A stretch of 64,000 nucleotides of DNA from Megaleporinus macrocephalus (GCA_021613375.1 CM038720.1:43854189-43918188), one strand, 5' to 3'. Shown: positions 43,275-54,610, counted from the first letter of the stretch. Notes: generated from the letters alone by a model not told the origin. Translations and numbers: made by a program.

Positions 43275-44266
43275 CTATGCTATGGTTCTCACAGGATTCT
43301 TCTTTACAAAAGTCCCTTTGACTCTTTTATAAAGTACTTTAATAGCCTGTAAGACCTCCTCTGTCTTCAGAGTATATATGATGGGGTTTAACATTGGTGG
43401 AATAGTTTGTGTAAGGGCAGAATTAATTATTCTAGTATTTGGATGTATGTATGTTGTAAGAGCAGTAATGTAAACACTAAAGATTGGTAGATAAAACATG
43501 CCCACTAATATGAGGTGGGAAGTGCAGGTTTTCATAGCTTTGATTCGTTCAGCACCATGTGAGATCTTACACAGAGCATTACCAATACAGACATATGAGA
43601 TAGCTATCAGCAGCAATGGAATGCAAAGTACAAACGCAATGTAGATTTCAACCGCTATAAAATTAGGAGAATTATCATTACAGGCTAGTCTAAAGATAGG
43701 ACCATTATCACAGAAGTAACTGTAAACTGTAGTCGATCTACAGAAAGACAGTCTGGTAATCAGAGACACAAAAGCAGTGACAAAAGATACAGAGATAACC
43801 CACATAACACCAATAATCAGAGTCATTGTGGATTTGGTTACAGTAGCGTGATACCTCAGAGGAAAACATATAGCAATCACTCTGTCAAAGCACAAAGCAA
43901 GCAGAGTAAATGACTGCATGGTCATAAAAAGAAAAACAAAAAACATGCTTGTTAGACAGTCTTCATAAGATATCCACTGGTCCTCACGCAGAAACATGTC
44001 TGCATACTTCGGAATAAGAGCAGAACTTCCAAACACATCAGACAAGGCCAAGTTAAAGACAGCGATATACTTTGCAGTGTGGAGAGTACGTGCCAGGTAG
44101 ATAGTACCCATTATAAAAGAATTACCTAAAACAGTCACACTATATACAAAACACAGAAACATGTAGTAATACTTTGCATGTGGCATGTTGTGCAATCCAC
44201 TGATGTAAAATGATGTGGGGGGAATGAATGTAGTGTTCTCAAGTGGCAGTGACTGGTGTTGGATAA
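43275..44266 (-). pseudogene. Olfactory receptor OR5, start codon lost
   Basis: The frame is open from the splice acceptor (44268) to a stop at 43275 and contains all OR hallmarks: LENTTFIPP, LHNMPHAKYYYMF, VLGNSFIMG, LHTAKYIAVFNLALSDV, YEDCLTSMF, LALCFDRVIAICFPLRYH, KAMKTCTSHL, PPMLNPIIYTLK. However, the conserved ATGACTTCT is gone: a small deletion joins ACCAG directly to TCACTGCCACTT. The first in-frame ATG (44186-44184, at the Met of HNMPH) would drop the glycosylated N-terminus but keep TM1. Either a recent pseudogene or an N-truncated receptor. The body is otherwise undamaged. Confidence 0.85.
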
Positions 44267-44267
44267 A

Positions 44268-44566
44268 CTGTAAGAAAGAATAGTTATGGAACTTTCAAAC
44301 ATTTCCCAACACTACACATCAACTTAAATGCAAATAAACTTATTCAGAGGATTTTTAGCATACTAATTTAATCAAAAGACTAATCAGCATGTATACAAAG
44401 TGCAAATGTACAAAGACTGACACACAGTAGTATGATACTATACCTTCAATAGTTGAATAAAACCTAACAGCAAGATTCCAGGAGAGATCAAACACATTTA
44501 TAACTGACCTATGAATACGTCATCCATGAAAGCACACCTCCAAAATTGAACACAAATCTCTATAGA
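44268..44566 (-). promoter_or_regulatory. OR5 promoter, 5' exon and intron
   Basis: TCTATAGA (44566-44559), TGACGTAT (44522-44515), 12-base gap, TATAAA (44502-44497), exon 1 end at 44444 with donor GTAT from 44443, a 176-bp intron, acceptor TTCTTACAG ending at 44268. The acceptor lies about seven bases farther upstream of the ACCAG motif than in the paralogues. Confidence 0.6.
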
Positions 44567-45014
44567 CAAAAGTGTTGCTAACGTATAATACATTTGCAGT
44601 GAATTAAAATAAAGGCACCAAAGGATTCTGTTACAAATTAATTCTGCATAATAGGTATTAATAAGGACAGGATATGCAAAAAGTGCATAGTGTATTGAAA
44701 TGTTCAACATAAAGGAGTTATGTACCAGGCTGTTGATGCTACGCACAAATCGACTCTTAACCTTGTCACTTCACCCCAGTGAACATGACACCCTCTGCCA
44801 CCTGCAGTCCTTCCCTCTCCTCCAAGATCAAACGAGGGACCATTTGAAGTGTGCTGTCCAGAAATTCAGTCCTAACTGTAGAGGTACTGGTACTGTCGGC
44901 GATATGGATAATTTTTACTATTTCAACAAGCCATGTGAAGAAACAAGCCAGCTTTTTCAGGCCAGGTTTTTCCACAGTCAGACATGCATGCAGTGATCGT
45001 AGGTGCTCAAATAT

Positions 45015-45135
45015 ACACTACATTGCCAATAGTATTCATTCACCCATCCAAATCCTTAAATAGAGGTGTTCCAATCACTTCCTCAGCCACAGGTGTATAA
45101 AACCAGCACCCAGTCCTGCAGACTGCTAATGCGTT
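45015..45135 (+). mobile_element. Tc1/mariner-type terminal fragment
   Basis: TACACTACATTGCCAATAGT followed by ATTCATTCACCCATCCAAAT and CACAGGTGTATAAAACCAG is a familiar teleost Tc1/mariner-type terminus. Only the end is present. Confidence 0.5.
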
Positions 45136-45159
45136 GTTGGGCCTTTTTGACAAGGTGTG

Positions 45160-46545
45160 ATGTCTTTAGTGTCCAGGTGAAATCAGATATGTGAACTCCA
45201 AGGAATCTGAAGGTGTTAGCTCTTTCCACCATGGTCCCTTCCTTCGTTGGTCAGAGGTGTGTGCACTTTTCCCCTTTTTCTGAAATCGAGGACCATCTTT
45301 TTGGGTTTGTTCATGTTGATTATTGTCTGTGCATCATTCTGAGGAGTTCCACCTCCTCTCTGTACGCCTTCTCGTTGTTGTTGATAATGAGGCTCACTAT
45401 TGTAGTATCGCCAGCAAACTTGGTGATGATGTTGGAGTTGTGCTTGGCAATGCAGTCATGGGTGTACAGGGTGTAGAGCATCAGTGATAGAACACAGCCT
45501 TGTGGGCAGCCTGTGCTGAGGGCGAGGGTGGGAGAAGTGTGGCCGCCCATCCTAACAAACTGAGGCCGGCCAGTGAGGAAGTCAAAACTCCAGCACACTA
45601 AATGGCTGATTCCGAGGGTCTTGAGCTTGGAGATCAGTCTGGTGGGGATGATTGTCTTGAATGCTGAAATGAAGCTGATGAAGAGAATTCTTACATAGGT
45701 GTTTTTGCCTTTCAGGTTGTTCAGTGCAGTGTGGATTGTCGTTGCTACTGCGTCTTCAGTGGTTTGCACAGTAGCCAAGTTTAGATATTTGGGAGGTTAT
45801 TCCATCCAAGGTATTAGGTATTAGGAGGTATTCCTTAATGTGAGTCAGGATCAGGCTTTCAAAGCACCTCATTACGATGGGTTTAGTTGCAATTAGTTGA
45901 TAGGCATATGATGTTGGGTTTCTTTGGTATGGGTTGTGGTTTTGAAGCAGGTGAGAAATGTAGACTGTACCAGGGAGTGGTTGAAGATGTCTGTAAAGCT
46001 GGCTGGCACACGCTCTTAAGACCCTCCTGGGATGCCATTGAGTGTTGTAGCTTCACTGGTCAGCTGAGCTTGATTGGTTTTAAAGCTAACAGAGAATGAG
46101 TTAAGTTCGTTTAGGAGGTAGGCATCTGTCACTGGCGAACTGATGACTTTGCTCTTGTAGTTTGTCAATGTCTGGATACCCTGCCATATATGCTGAGGGT
46201 CTGATTTGTTGGAAAAATTAGCTTGGATTTGCATGCTGCACGCATTCTTCGCAGCCCTGATGCCAGCTTTCAGGTTGTGCCTGGACACTCGCAGATACTC
46301 TGTTACTAGATCTGTAGATGGTGTCACACGCTTTAGGTAGGCTGCAGGCCTCACTGTTCATTCATGCTTTTTGGTTTGGAAGAATGTTCTTAGTCCAGAC
46401 CATGTCATCTACACATTCCTGATAAATCCACAGACAGATGTAGCGTATTAATTTACATCTACCTAAGAGTCTGTGGTGGCAGATTTTTTGAACATATCCC
46501 AGTCCGTGCAGTCTGTGCAGTCCTGCAGTGTTGATTCTGCTTCTT
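45160..46545 (-). pseudogene. Decayed Rex1-like LINE fragment
   Basis: The minus strand retains linker residues (LKAGIRAAKNACSMQIQANF, PQHIWQGIQTLTNYKSK; 46354-46016) and RT blocks ([67 protein letters not shown]; 45778-45320). The catalytic FADD reads FAGD. Both ends are missing. An old copy, far more diverged than those at 1 kb, 19 kb and 38 kb. Confidence 0.8.
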
Positions 46546-46624
46546 CTGGAAACACCGTGGTTGACTCCAGGCCTTCAGTTTAAACAATGGGTAGCATGAA
46601 GGTATGGGCAGTAAGCAAATACAG

Positions 46625-46800
46625 AACTATTTCTAACCTTAACCCTAAATCTAACTCTAACCACATTCCTAACCATATTTTTAACCCTAAACCTAACTCT
46701 AACCCTGTCCTTATTCCTGACCCTAGCCTTGACCTCAAACCAAAACCTAATCCTGACCTTCAGCCTAACCATAATCCTGACCCTAACCCTAAACAAAACT
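46625..46800 (+). repeat. Degenerate telomere-like CCTAAC tract
   Basis: Irregular repeats of AACCCTAA-type hexamers with many variants (CTAACT, CTGACC, CTTAAC). Too degenerate for a real telomere. A second such tract lies at 50365-50480. Confidence 0.8.
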
Positions 46801-47021
46801 CCAGCTGGACCCTCCAAATAAAGTCCAAATAAAAAAAACAACTAAATTTAGCAGATTATTTAAAAACCTTATTTACATACTTAAAGTCTCTAGACAAACT
46901 AGTCAATGTGTTTAGATGCTTCTTTGTAGCTACATAATGGATATTTTAAGCTACTGACATATTTGAGTTAAACTTCAATTAATTAGCATTTCTTTAACAA
47001 GAATAAGGAGGTATTAATAAT

Positions 47022-48258
47022 AGGACACCCTATTGTAATATGGACAGAGACCAGGATCCAGGTGCAAACAAGTTTTATAGAGTAGACTGAGCAGGAAGGG
47101 ACACCACTGCTCATAATTGCTTACACAAGTGAAGACAAGAGCTTCAGATTTATAGTGGTTTAAATGTTTGATAATGAGTGAGGAGAAGAGTTACACCTGT
47201 GAAAATCTGTTCAGTATTCAGGTGAAGAATGTTGCAGAGGTGTATTGTGTACCAATGCACTAACAGCGGATACTTAGCGTCTTTGGCTAAAAATTTGACT
47301 TTTCCTGTACCCATCTACCAGTGTCTGACATCATCTGGGAGAGTTTTTCCCACTCTTCCACTCAGAATTTCTTTCACCTGTGTGTGCACAGCCCATTTCA
47401 TATCACCCCACAGCATTTCAATAGGATTAAGTTCCAGTCTTTGGAATGTTTTGGGTCATTGTCATGTTACATGCTCCACCTACACGTTTTTGGCCAGTCA
47501 CACATTTTCCTCCAGCACCCTCTAATTCTATGATGTAAATATTCTATGATACCAGGTCCTGCTGCAGTAAAGCAGCCCAAACCATGATACCTCTACCTCC
47601 ACACTTCACTGGTGGTATGAGTTTCTTGTGCTTAAATGGTGTGCTTGGTTTGTGCCAAACATGTGTCCTATTACTGCATCCAAATAATATCTCTGGATTC
47701 ATCTGTTCAACAGCTTTGTTTAAGAAATGTTGGTCTATGTTTTCTCTGGCAAACCTGTTTTTGACAGAAAGGCTTCCTTGTTGCACATTTCCTATGAAAG
47801 GTACACTTCTGTAGTCTCTTTCTGATAACAGCTGCATGTACTTTGACATCAACCATGGCTAGATCCATTTGTAGGTCCTAAAGTGACATTGATGGTTGGA
47901 GATGTCTTTAAGCATCTTGCGTCTGCTTTTGAGTGGAACATGAGTAGCACAGCCTGACCTGGCAGTTGTTTCAAATGTGCTCCACTTGTAAATTTTCCAG
48001 ACAATGGAAAGCCTTGATTTCTAATTGTTCAGAGTTTTTTCTAAATAATTTCCCAAACTGCAAACTTATTTCTGAGACCACTGAACGACAAGACCACTCA
48101 AAAGCAAACAAAAGCAAACTCAACTGAATGTCTGAGGTTTAAACAGGACTGGCTCCTCCAAAATCCTCGATTCATTTGTAGCTAATGTGGTGTACCTGTT
48201 TCTAACTACAGGTTCTAATTTTAAATATTAATAAATGGGGGTGTCCTATTTTTTTATT
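47022..48258 (-). mobile_element. Tc1-like transposon remnant
   Basis: Possible terminal repeats AATAGGACACCCTATT (about 47020) and GGGTGTCCTATTTTTT (about 48240). The minus-strand fragment at 47852-47544 encodes Tc1 transposase residues: SVKNRFARENIDQHF, SNRTHVWHKP, VKCGGRGIMVWAALLQQ. 47400-47530 holds further broken transposase sequence. Stops and frameshifts throughout. Confidence 0.7.
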
Positions 48259-48544
48259 TATATTAATTACATGTTACAGACAAATTAAGAAACTTCTTCA
48301 GTTTTATTTGTTTAATTTAACATTTTGCAATATTGAAAAAATCCAATGTCCATATATTTATATCTGTTTAGGTTTATATATGTCACATAGGATCTTCTTA
48401 GGGTGTCCTTATTTTTCATACGACTGTGTTTTAATTGTACTGATAAGACAAATGCAAATGCATAGAATAAACATGTGGTTGGGACTTTTGGGGACATGTT
48501 TAAACATATTTAAGCAGTTTATAGATGTTTATATTTATACATTT

Positions 48545-49250
48545 TTTTATAACATGCCCACTAACATGAGGTGGGAAAGTGTAGGTTTTTATGGCTTTCA
48601 TTCGATCAGCACCATGTGAGATTTTACACAGAGCACAACCAATACAAACATATGAGATAGCTACTAGCAATAATGGAATGCTAAATACATAGGTCATTAT
48701 AAAATTAGAAGAAAATATGACAGGCTAGTCTAAAGATAGGACCATTATCACAGACAAAACTGGCAACTGTAGTTGATCTACAGAAGGACAGTCTGGTAAT
48801 GAGAGATAAAAAGGCAGTAACAACAGATATAGATAAAACCCACAAAACAGGAAAACGTATAGCAACTACTCTGTCAAAGCACAAAGCAAGCAGACTGTAG
48901 GACTGCATGGTTATAAAGAGAAAAACAAAGAACATGCTTGTTAGACAGTCTTCATAAGATATCCACTGGTCCTCACGCAGAAACATGTCTGCACACTTTG
49001 GGATAAGAGCAGAACTTCCAAACAGATCAGACAAGGCCAAGTTAAAGACAGCGATATACTTTGCTGTGTGGAGAGTACGTGGCAGGTAGATAGTACCCAT
49101 TATTAAAGAATTACCTAAAACAGTAACAGCATATACAAAACACAAAAACATGTAGTAATACTTTGCATGTGGCACATTATACAATCCATTGATGTAAAAT
49201 GCAGAGGGTCGAACAAATGTAGCATTCTCAAGTGGCACCACAGAACTCAT
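48545..49250 (-). pseudogene. Olfactory receptor OR6, pseudogene
   Basis: ATG at 49250-49248 (MSSVVPLENATF) preceded by the conserved acceptor. The N-terminal half is intact through LALCFDRVVAIRFP. About 15 residues covering ICL2 and the start of TM4 are deleted (near 48847). The frame breaks near 48720 after FRLACH; TM5 and the TM6 approach continue in another frame (LLLVAISYVCIGCALCKIS, ADRMKAIKT). The sequence ends abruptly near 48545, so TM6-TM7 and PMLNPIIY are missing. Closest in layout to OR5, with which it shares duplicated flanks. Confidence 0.92.
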
Positions 49251-49265
49251 GTCAGAAGACTGGTA

Positions 49266-50207
49266 CTGAAATATAAGTGTACTGTTCTCCTTGTGTGTAT
49301 GTGTAAACAATTTAACAGCAAGCCAAACTCCATTCAAAAGAATGAATGGGAGTCAGGAAATAGCGTCCAGGCTCCAGTGCTTTTACTGAGTTGCACCTTC
49401 ACTCATGCAGTGAAGCAGAGTGAAACTATAAAGAGTAACAATACAAGGGATACTGTTGCATGTTCAACATGTTATTACAGCGAAACTGAAAAAGTCTACA
49501 GCGCTCTGCTAAGCATGAGGTAACAACTTTAAATTGTCCAATAAAGGTTTTCACACAAATTGTACTAATGCAACACAAATCCCTGATATGAACAACCAAA
49601 ATGTATGCTTATGTTTCTAGAAAGCTTGTGTGGTAGAACAGTGGTAGAAAGAGGATAAAATTGGCATCACATGTTTCACCACGACTGTGGATAAAGCACT
49701 CTAAATATATCACAATACATAAAATACCTATAAAATCTATAAAAACTATAAAAGTCAGCATGGTGTTTTAAATACTTACAGACGATGCTTTCAGAGGTAA
49801 AAACAATGAAGATTGCAGAAGATTAACCCAATGCAACAAGAGTGGCTGCTAGACTGCCGGGCTAAAGCATTTCCTGCTTTTTTTTAACCTGGCAAACTAC
49901 AAGTCCCAACTAGGGGAAGCTATTCGACTTAAAATAAGGACAAAACAATAAGCAAGGATTGTTAAGAAGATTTTCATCATAGAAGTTTAATCCAATGGGA
50001 ATTGACAATGGTTGCTGAACTAAACATCCAATATAAATAAAAAATACAAAATATTAAAGACTGATCCACAATAGTTTGATACAATACCTTATGGAGCTGT
50101 TCAAAGCCTTTAACAGCTGAATATGAGGACAGATCAAACACATTTATAACTGACCTCTGAATAAGTCATTCATGAAAGCATACCTCCAAAATTATATGCT
50201 CTATAGA
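49266..50207 (-). promoter_or_regulatory. OR6 pseudogene 5' unit
   Basis: TCTATAGA (50207-50200), TGACTTAT (50168-50161), 12-base gap, TATAAA (50148-50143), exon 1 end at 50088 with donor GTAT from 50087, an intron enlarged to 822 bp, acceptor ATTTCAG ending at 49266, then TACCAGTCTTCTGAC and the ATG. Splice signals survive although the coding exon is dead. Confidence 0.6.
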
Positions 50208-50364
50208 CATAGGTTTTGTTAACCTGAAATACATTTACATGAAATACAGTAAATTAAAACAAATAAATGAATTGTGTACATTACTTATTAATTAGGACAC
50301 ATGATGTGCAAAATGTGATATGTTGTTGATATATTAAATAGTCTTAATATGTTATTTTATTAAG

Positions 50365-50480
50365 CAAAACCTAACCTATCCCTGGCCCAAATCCAAACCC
50401 TAACCTCAACCCAAAACTTAATCCTAAACCTAACCCTAATACTGGCCCTAACCTCAACCCTAACCCAAGCCTTAATAAAC
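50365..50480 (+). repeat. Degenerate telomere-like CCTAAC tract
   Basis: Repeats of ACCCTAACCTCAACCC type with frequent substitutions, resembling 46625-46800. Confidence 0.8.
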
Positions 50481-50839
50481 TGGTCATCTCAATGTCAGGA
50501 AATGAAATTTCAGTGGAACCACTCATTATTGGCCAGTGTGATTCACAAAAAAGGATCGGACTCGGACTCCACTGGACTCGGGGCTGTTATGCAGCAAGAT
50601 GATGGTAAATAGTAGTGATTGCCTACTTGTCAAAAGCTTTGCAGGGGCAGCCTTCTGGGAGTCCGCTGCTGAGAAGAAATGTTTGACCTTGGTCAGGGCT
50701 ACAGGAAAATGCTAGATGCATGGCCAGAGCTGCCATTTGGGTGACCTGGGGAAATAGCCAGGCACACCCAATGATTAAGGGGCACTAGAAGTTTGCTTGC
50801 AAATCAAAAAATAAATTAATTAGTCAATGAATCAGTACA

Positions 50840-50900
50840 TAAATAAATAAATAAATAAACAAATAAATAAATAAATAAATAGATAGATATATAAATAAAT
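50840..50900 (+). repeat. (AAAT)n microsatellite
   Basis: About 12 tetranucleotide units, ending in a GATA-like variant. Confidence 0.9.
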
Positions 50901-51354
50901 GACAATAAGCATTAGACAGAAGAAAAACATGTTTTCTCATGAGTCTAAAATTCTGAAAGGCATCAACAACAGTGCCAAATAAAAACATGTTGCTACCCTA
51001 CCAAATGTATTAGTGCTTTGTTTGGTAGCAGCGCCAACACAATAAGCTGTGTGGCTACTGTTAAGTGCGAGGCTGGAGAGGGCAGACAGTTTGTAGCATG
51101 ACAGAACTCAGTAAAGCAGAGAACCAAAGAGAACCACGCCAGTTTGTCGTTTATTGAACATAAAAACACCACATGGTGTCAGAAGCTGTGTGCAACGAGC
51201 ATCATAAAAATAAAAAAAAGAGGAAAGATGACAGGAAGGCAGCGAAAGGCTTGTGAGTAAAGAAAGCAGTGGTAAAACCCAGCAGTGACAGTTTGTTGCA
51301 GTGAGCGTGGTTGCCAGACTGAACACGGGTGAGATAGAGAAGCTACAACTCCCA

Positions 51355-51790
51355 GCTGGTATGGTGCTAAACAGTAACTTAAACTGGAAGCGATTTAAGC
51401 AACGTTTCAACATGTATATGGCAGCAAGGGGCACAGGTGGTGATGAGAAAAGAAAGCTTAAATTCTGTTACGTCACTGGAAAAGATGCGTTAGACATATT
51501 CAACAGCTTCCAGCTCCAGAATATGATTGTGAAATTTAAGGAGTATTCTGTGCCCAAACAAAACATCACATTTGAAAGGTACACATTTTTCTCTTGTAAT
51601 CAAAAAGAAGGAGAAAGTTTTGACCAGTACTTCACTGAACTGCATGACTTTGGCCGGCTGAAGGATTCTCTAACTCATGATAAAATAGTTTGTGGTATTA
51701 CATGCAGTCATGTAGTAGAGAGCGGCTGATACAAGAACAGGATTTGACTTTGGACAAAGCAGTGGCAATATGTAGAGCAGCCAGAACTAC
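51355..51790 (+). pseudogene. Gypsy gag remnant
   Basis: Encodes NLNWKRFKQRFNMYMAARG, YVTGKDALDIFNSFQ, ITFERYTFFSCNQKEGESFD and HDKIVCGITCSHV, matching the fish Gypsy gag pattern (NWxxFKQRFxxY, FExxxFxxCxQxEGEsxDxxxTeL, DRIVCGI). The frame stops at 51729; related residues continue in another frame (LIQEQDLTLDKAVAICRAAR). Capsid protein of the retrotransposon. Non-functional. Confidence 0.75.
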
Positions 51791-51893
51791 CACAAGCTAA
51801 AGAGCTTAGCAAGCAATAGAGAGTCGTGCATACAGTTAAAGGAGGGCAGGAGGACAGACATCATCTAAAGACCGAGCAAAAGATTGAAATGAA

Positions 51894-53011
51894 CCTCTTA
51901 ACACGCCCGGGCCTGCTGGCGGGCCCAAAAATAACAATAAATATATTTAAGAATATATCTGAAGATCTACAGTTCCACCAAAGGTACCATGTACAACCAA
52001 GGTACCATGTAAAAAAAAGCTTAGAATCTCTACTTTTTGGTCGTTCTGTCATTTTTTCTTTGAGGTCATTCTAAAAGTATATATTTTGATCAAAATCTAC
52101 CTTGTCCAGAGCATTAGCATGACAAAATATAAGGTACAATAGAAACATTTTTATTTTTGTAAAGCAATCTTTTGGTCAATCTGGACATATTATACATCAA
52201 ACAAACGGAGAGACCTTCAGAATTACGATTATACTCGTAATGTATGAGTATTGAAATAAAAATAAAGAATAGCTTTTCCAATAAAGTAACACGCCCCCTA
52301 GCGCCGCCACAACTTGATGCATAAGGGCTCTCAGCCACCACAGAAACGCACCACCAAAACCACTCTAAGCCAGCCAGATACCTCAGACTGTCAGCTTCAA
52401 AACGCGACCAAACTTGTGTTTTTCCATCCATCCGATCATTAATAATCCGCCATTTTGTGAAAGGAGTACTCCAGAGATCCGAAAGGTCAGAATAAAAGCC
52501 ATCAAATTGAAAAATTTATTAAAATATCTTCCACGCTGACTTATGTGGCTTGGTGCATACTGTCACAAAGGGCAGACTCTCTTCTTTGCAACAATATGTC
52601 AATTAAGTCTGTGGACCAATCAGGTGCGAAGATATCTGGATGTAACGGAGAAGACGGGTGGTTTTTGTGCGCTTGATTGCGCTGTTCACTCTCTCCTCCA
52701 GCTTAAATAACTTCTAATCAGTAAAAGAAATCAACACCAATTTTTTTCTGGTGACTGTAGACACATGCACTACAGTCTCTAAAGGAAAAAGTCATGGAGC
52801 ACATAAACTATTTTTGGTAGGCACTACAATTTTAATTCTAAAATGAAAATTAGAAAATACTTAGTGCTTTCTAGAATAAATTTGCAGGCTTTTCAGGAAC
52901 ATTACATTATGAAAATTCCACTAGTTTATGAAGTGTTTTAGTAAAAAGCTTCAAGATTTGGGTATGTATTTTCAGGCAGAAATTGGAAAAAAGGGCTGGA
53001 ATGTTAAGAGG
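51894..53011. mobile_element. piggyBac-like element A, inside gag
   Basis: Inverted ends CCTCTTAACA (51894-51903) and TGTTAAGAGG (53002-53011). Right flank TTAA (53012-53015), left flank TGAA (51890-51893, one change from TTAA). Length 1118 bp. Inverted homology to 55426-56190 and homology to 63185-63740 define a family. No transposase recognised. Confidence 0.65.
52114..52431 (-). other. 105-codon ORF inside element A, unknown
   Basis: Starts MDGKTQVWSRFEADSLRYLA. A partly similar reading, in the same relative frame, appears in copy C (63327 onward: FEADILRCVAGV, YARGRATFW versus GARGRVTLL). No domain recognised. It may be chance retention of frame in a noncoding transposon region. It spans a GC-rich patch (GGCGCTAGGGGGCG type). 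Confidence 0.3.
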
Positions 53012-53064
53012 TTAAGCGAAGTGTCAGCAAAAGCTGTGGCCAGCGTGCAGGTCCTCACAAGCCA

Positions 53065-54610
53065 CGAGTAGACTCCTCAAGTGTGCAGTCAGAATAAACA
53101 GGAATGGATTATTACATTAGAAGTCAATGACACAGTGATGCCATTTAAACTCCATACAGAGGTACAAGTCAATCTGATCTCATACAATGACAATACAATC
53201 ACACAATCAGACAAGAACAAGAAAATGCGCCCTGTCCAAATGAGAGTGACTGTCTATACTGGAGAAAACGTGACGGTGAAAGGAGGCTGCATAGCTACTT
53301 TCAGACACAAAGGAAAAAGGTACAGGGCACTGCTCCTGATTGTGGACAAGGATATTACATTTGAATGCTTGTGAAAGACTGAATCCAGGCGAGCACAAAA
53401 TACATATATATAAAACTGTGGCTTCAGAAGTTAATGCAATGGCGCAAACTTCCTTTTGCACCAAGAGGGGAAACTTAAAGAGGAATTGATCCACATGGGG
53501 AAAAATGGACGTGATCAAAAAGATTGATGAACCTACAGACAGAGTAAGCTCATTGCACATACGCATTTGTTTGGATCCAAGAGACCTGAACAGAGCTATC
53601 AAGCATGAACACTTCAAGTTGCATCCTAGAGAAGAAATTATGTTATAGTTTGCAGGAGTGTGTGTTTAGTCAGCTAGACGCATGCTCTGGGTTCTGGCAA
53701 ATGAAGTTAGACGACGCATCTTCAAAGCTCTGCACCCTCAGCACACCAGAAGGACGGTATAGACTCTTGTTCTTGTAGCAGTGGTGTATAACAAAGCTAT
53801 CTGCAGAAAGAAACCAGGAGTGGGACACAGAATTAAGTGTGCACATACCGGCCTATGTAGATATGATCATAGCATTGATTCATTGTCTACAGAGAATACA
53901 GAACAGATCAGAGCACAGACAAATGCTCATGATACCATAAAGGACTGAAAAATGTCATAATTGATGGATGGCCGAGCCATAAGAAGGACTGTCCAGCTTC
54001 ACTGCACGACTACAGGATGTGCAGAACTGCAGGATATCCACAGAAATAAGATGCTACTTAAATTACATGAAGATCAATTGGGGGAGGAGAAATGCAAACG
54101 GCGAGCAAGAGAAGTAATGCCAAGGATCAATCAGGACATTTCACAGATTAAAGCAAGTTGTGAACTGTGTTTGAAATATAGGTCAAAACAGCAGGCAGAG
54201 CCACTGGCTCCACACCCAACACCAAGCAGGCCTTATTATAAGGTAGGAGCTGACCTGTTTGAAAGGCAAAGGCAAAGATAAGTAGCAAAGCATTCATAGA
54301 CTTCATGAAGACTATCACTGTCACCAGCTCAGATAATACTGAGAAGAAGAATTCAAACAAACCTTCCAATTCACAAAGATCGACTCACCACTTCACTCTC
54401 TACTAAAGTGATGAGCAGCAAAGAGGCACAGAAAGACAAACAAAAGAGAGGGCATGACAAATAGCCAAGGGCCTTTCCACTTTGAAACCAGGTGATACAG
54501 TGAGACTTTGAGATCACCATACTGGCACTTGGATGCAGCAAGGAGGAGTAGAAAGACACCTCGCTCATATGAAGTCTCCACAGCAAATGGACAGGCACTG
54601 TGACGGAATT
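53065..54610 (+). pseudogene. Gypsy protease, RT and integrase remnants
   Basis: Protease (53081-53374): MPFKLHTEVQVNLISY occupies the place of the usual FxLDTGAxxNLIS, so the catalytic Asp is lost. RT start (about 53495-53770): MDVIKKIDEPTDRVSS, CLDPRDLNRAIKHEHF, then stops, and FWQMKLDD/SSKLCT-type residues in shifted frames. The RT catalytic core and RNase H are missing. Integrase (53961-54290): LKLHEDQLGEEKCKRRAREV, INQDISQIKASCELC, YRSKQQAEPLAPHPTP, YYKVGADLFE, then an early stop. C-terminal traces (RSYEVSTANGTVTEL) lie near 54560-54620. Confidence 0.75.

Noticed and set aside
44187..44195. TTG start for OR5
   Set aside because: The open frame begins at TTG (the Leu of the GLHN motif), but TTG is not a normal start in vertebrates. 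The paralogues start about 23 residues earlier with ATG, so the start is treated as lost.
46625..46800. True telomere or chromosome end
   Set aside because: The repeats are too irregular, and ordinary genic and transposon sequence continues on both sides.
49251..49337. Upstream extension of the OR6 reading frame
   Set aside because: The 29 codons before the ATG at 49250 cross the conserved splice acceptor and intron sequence and match nothing in the paralogues.
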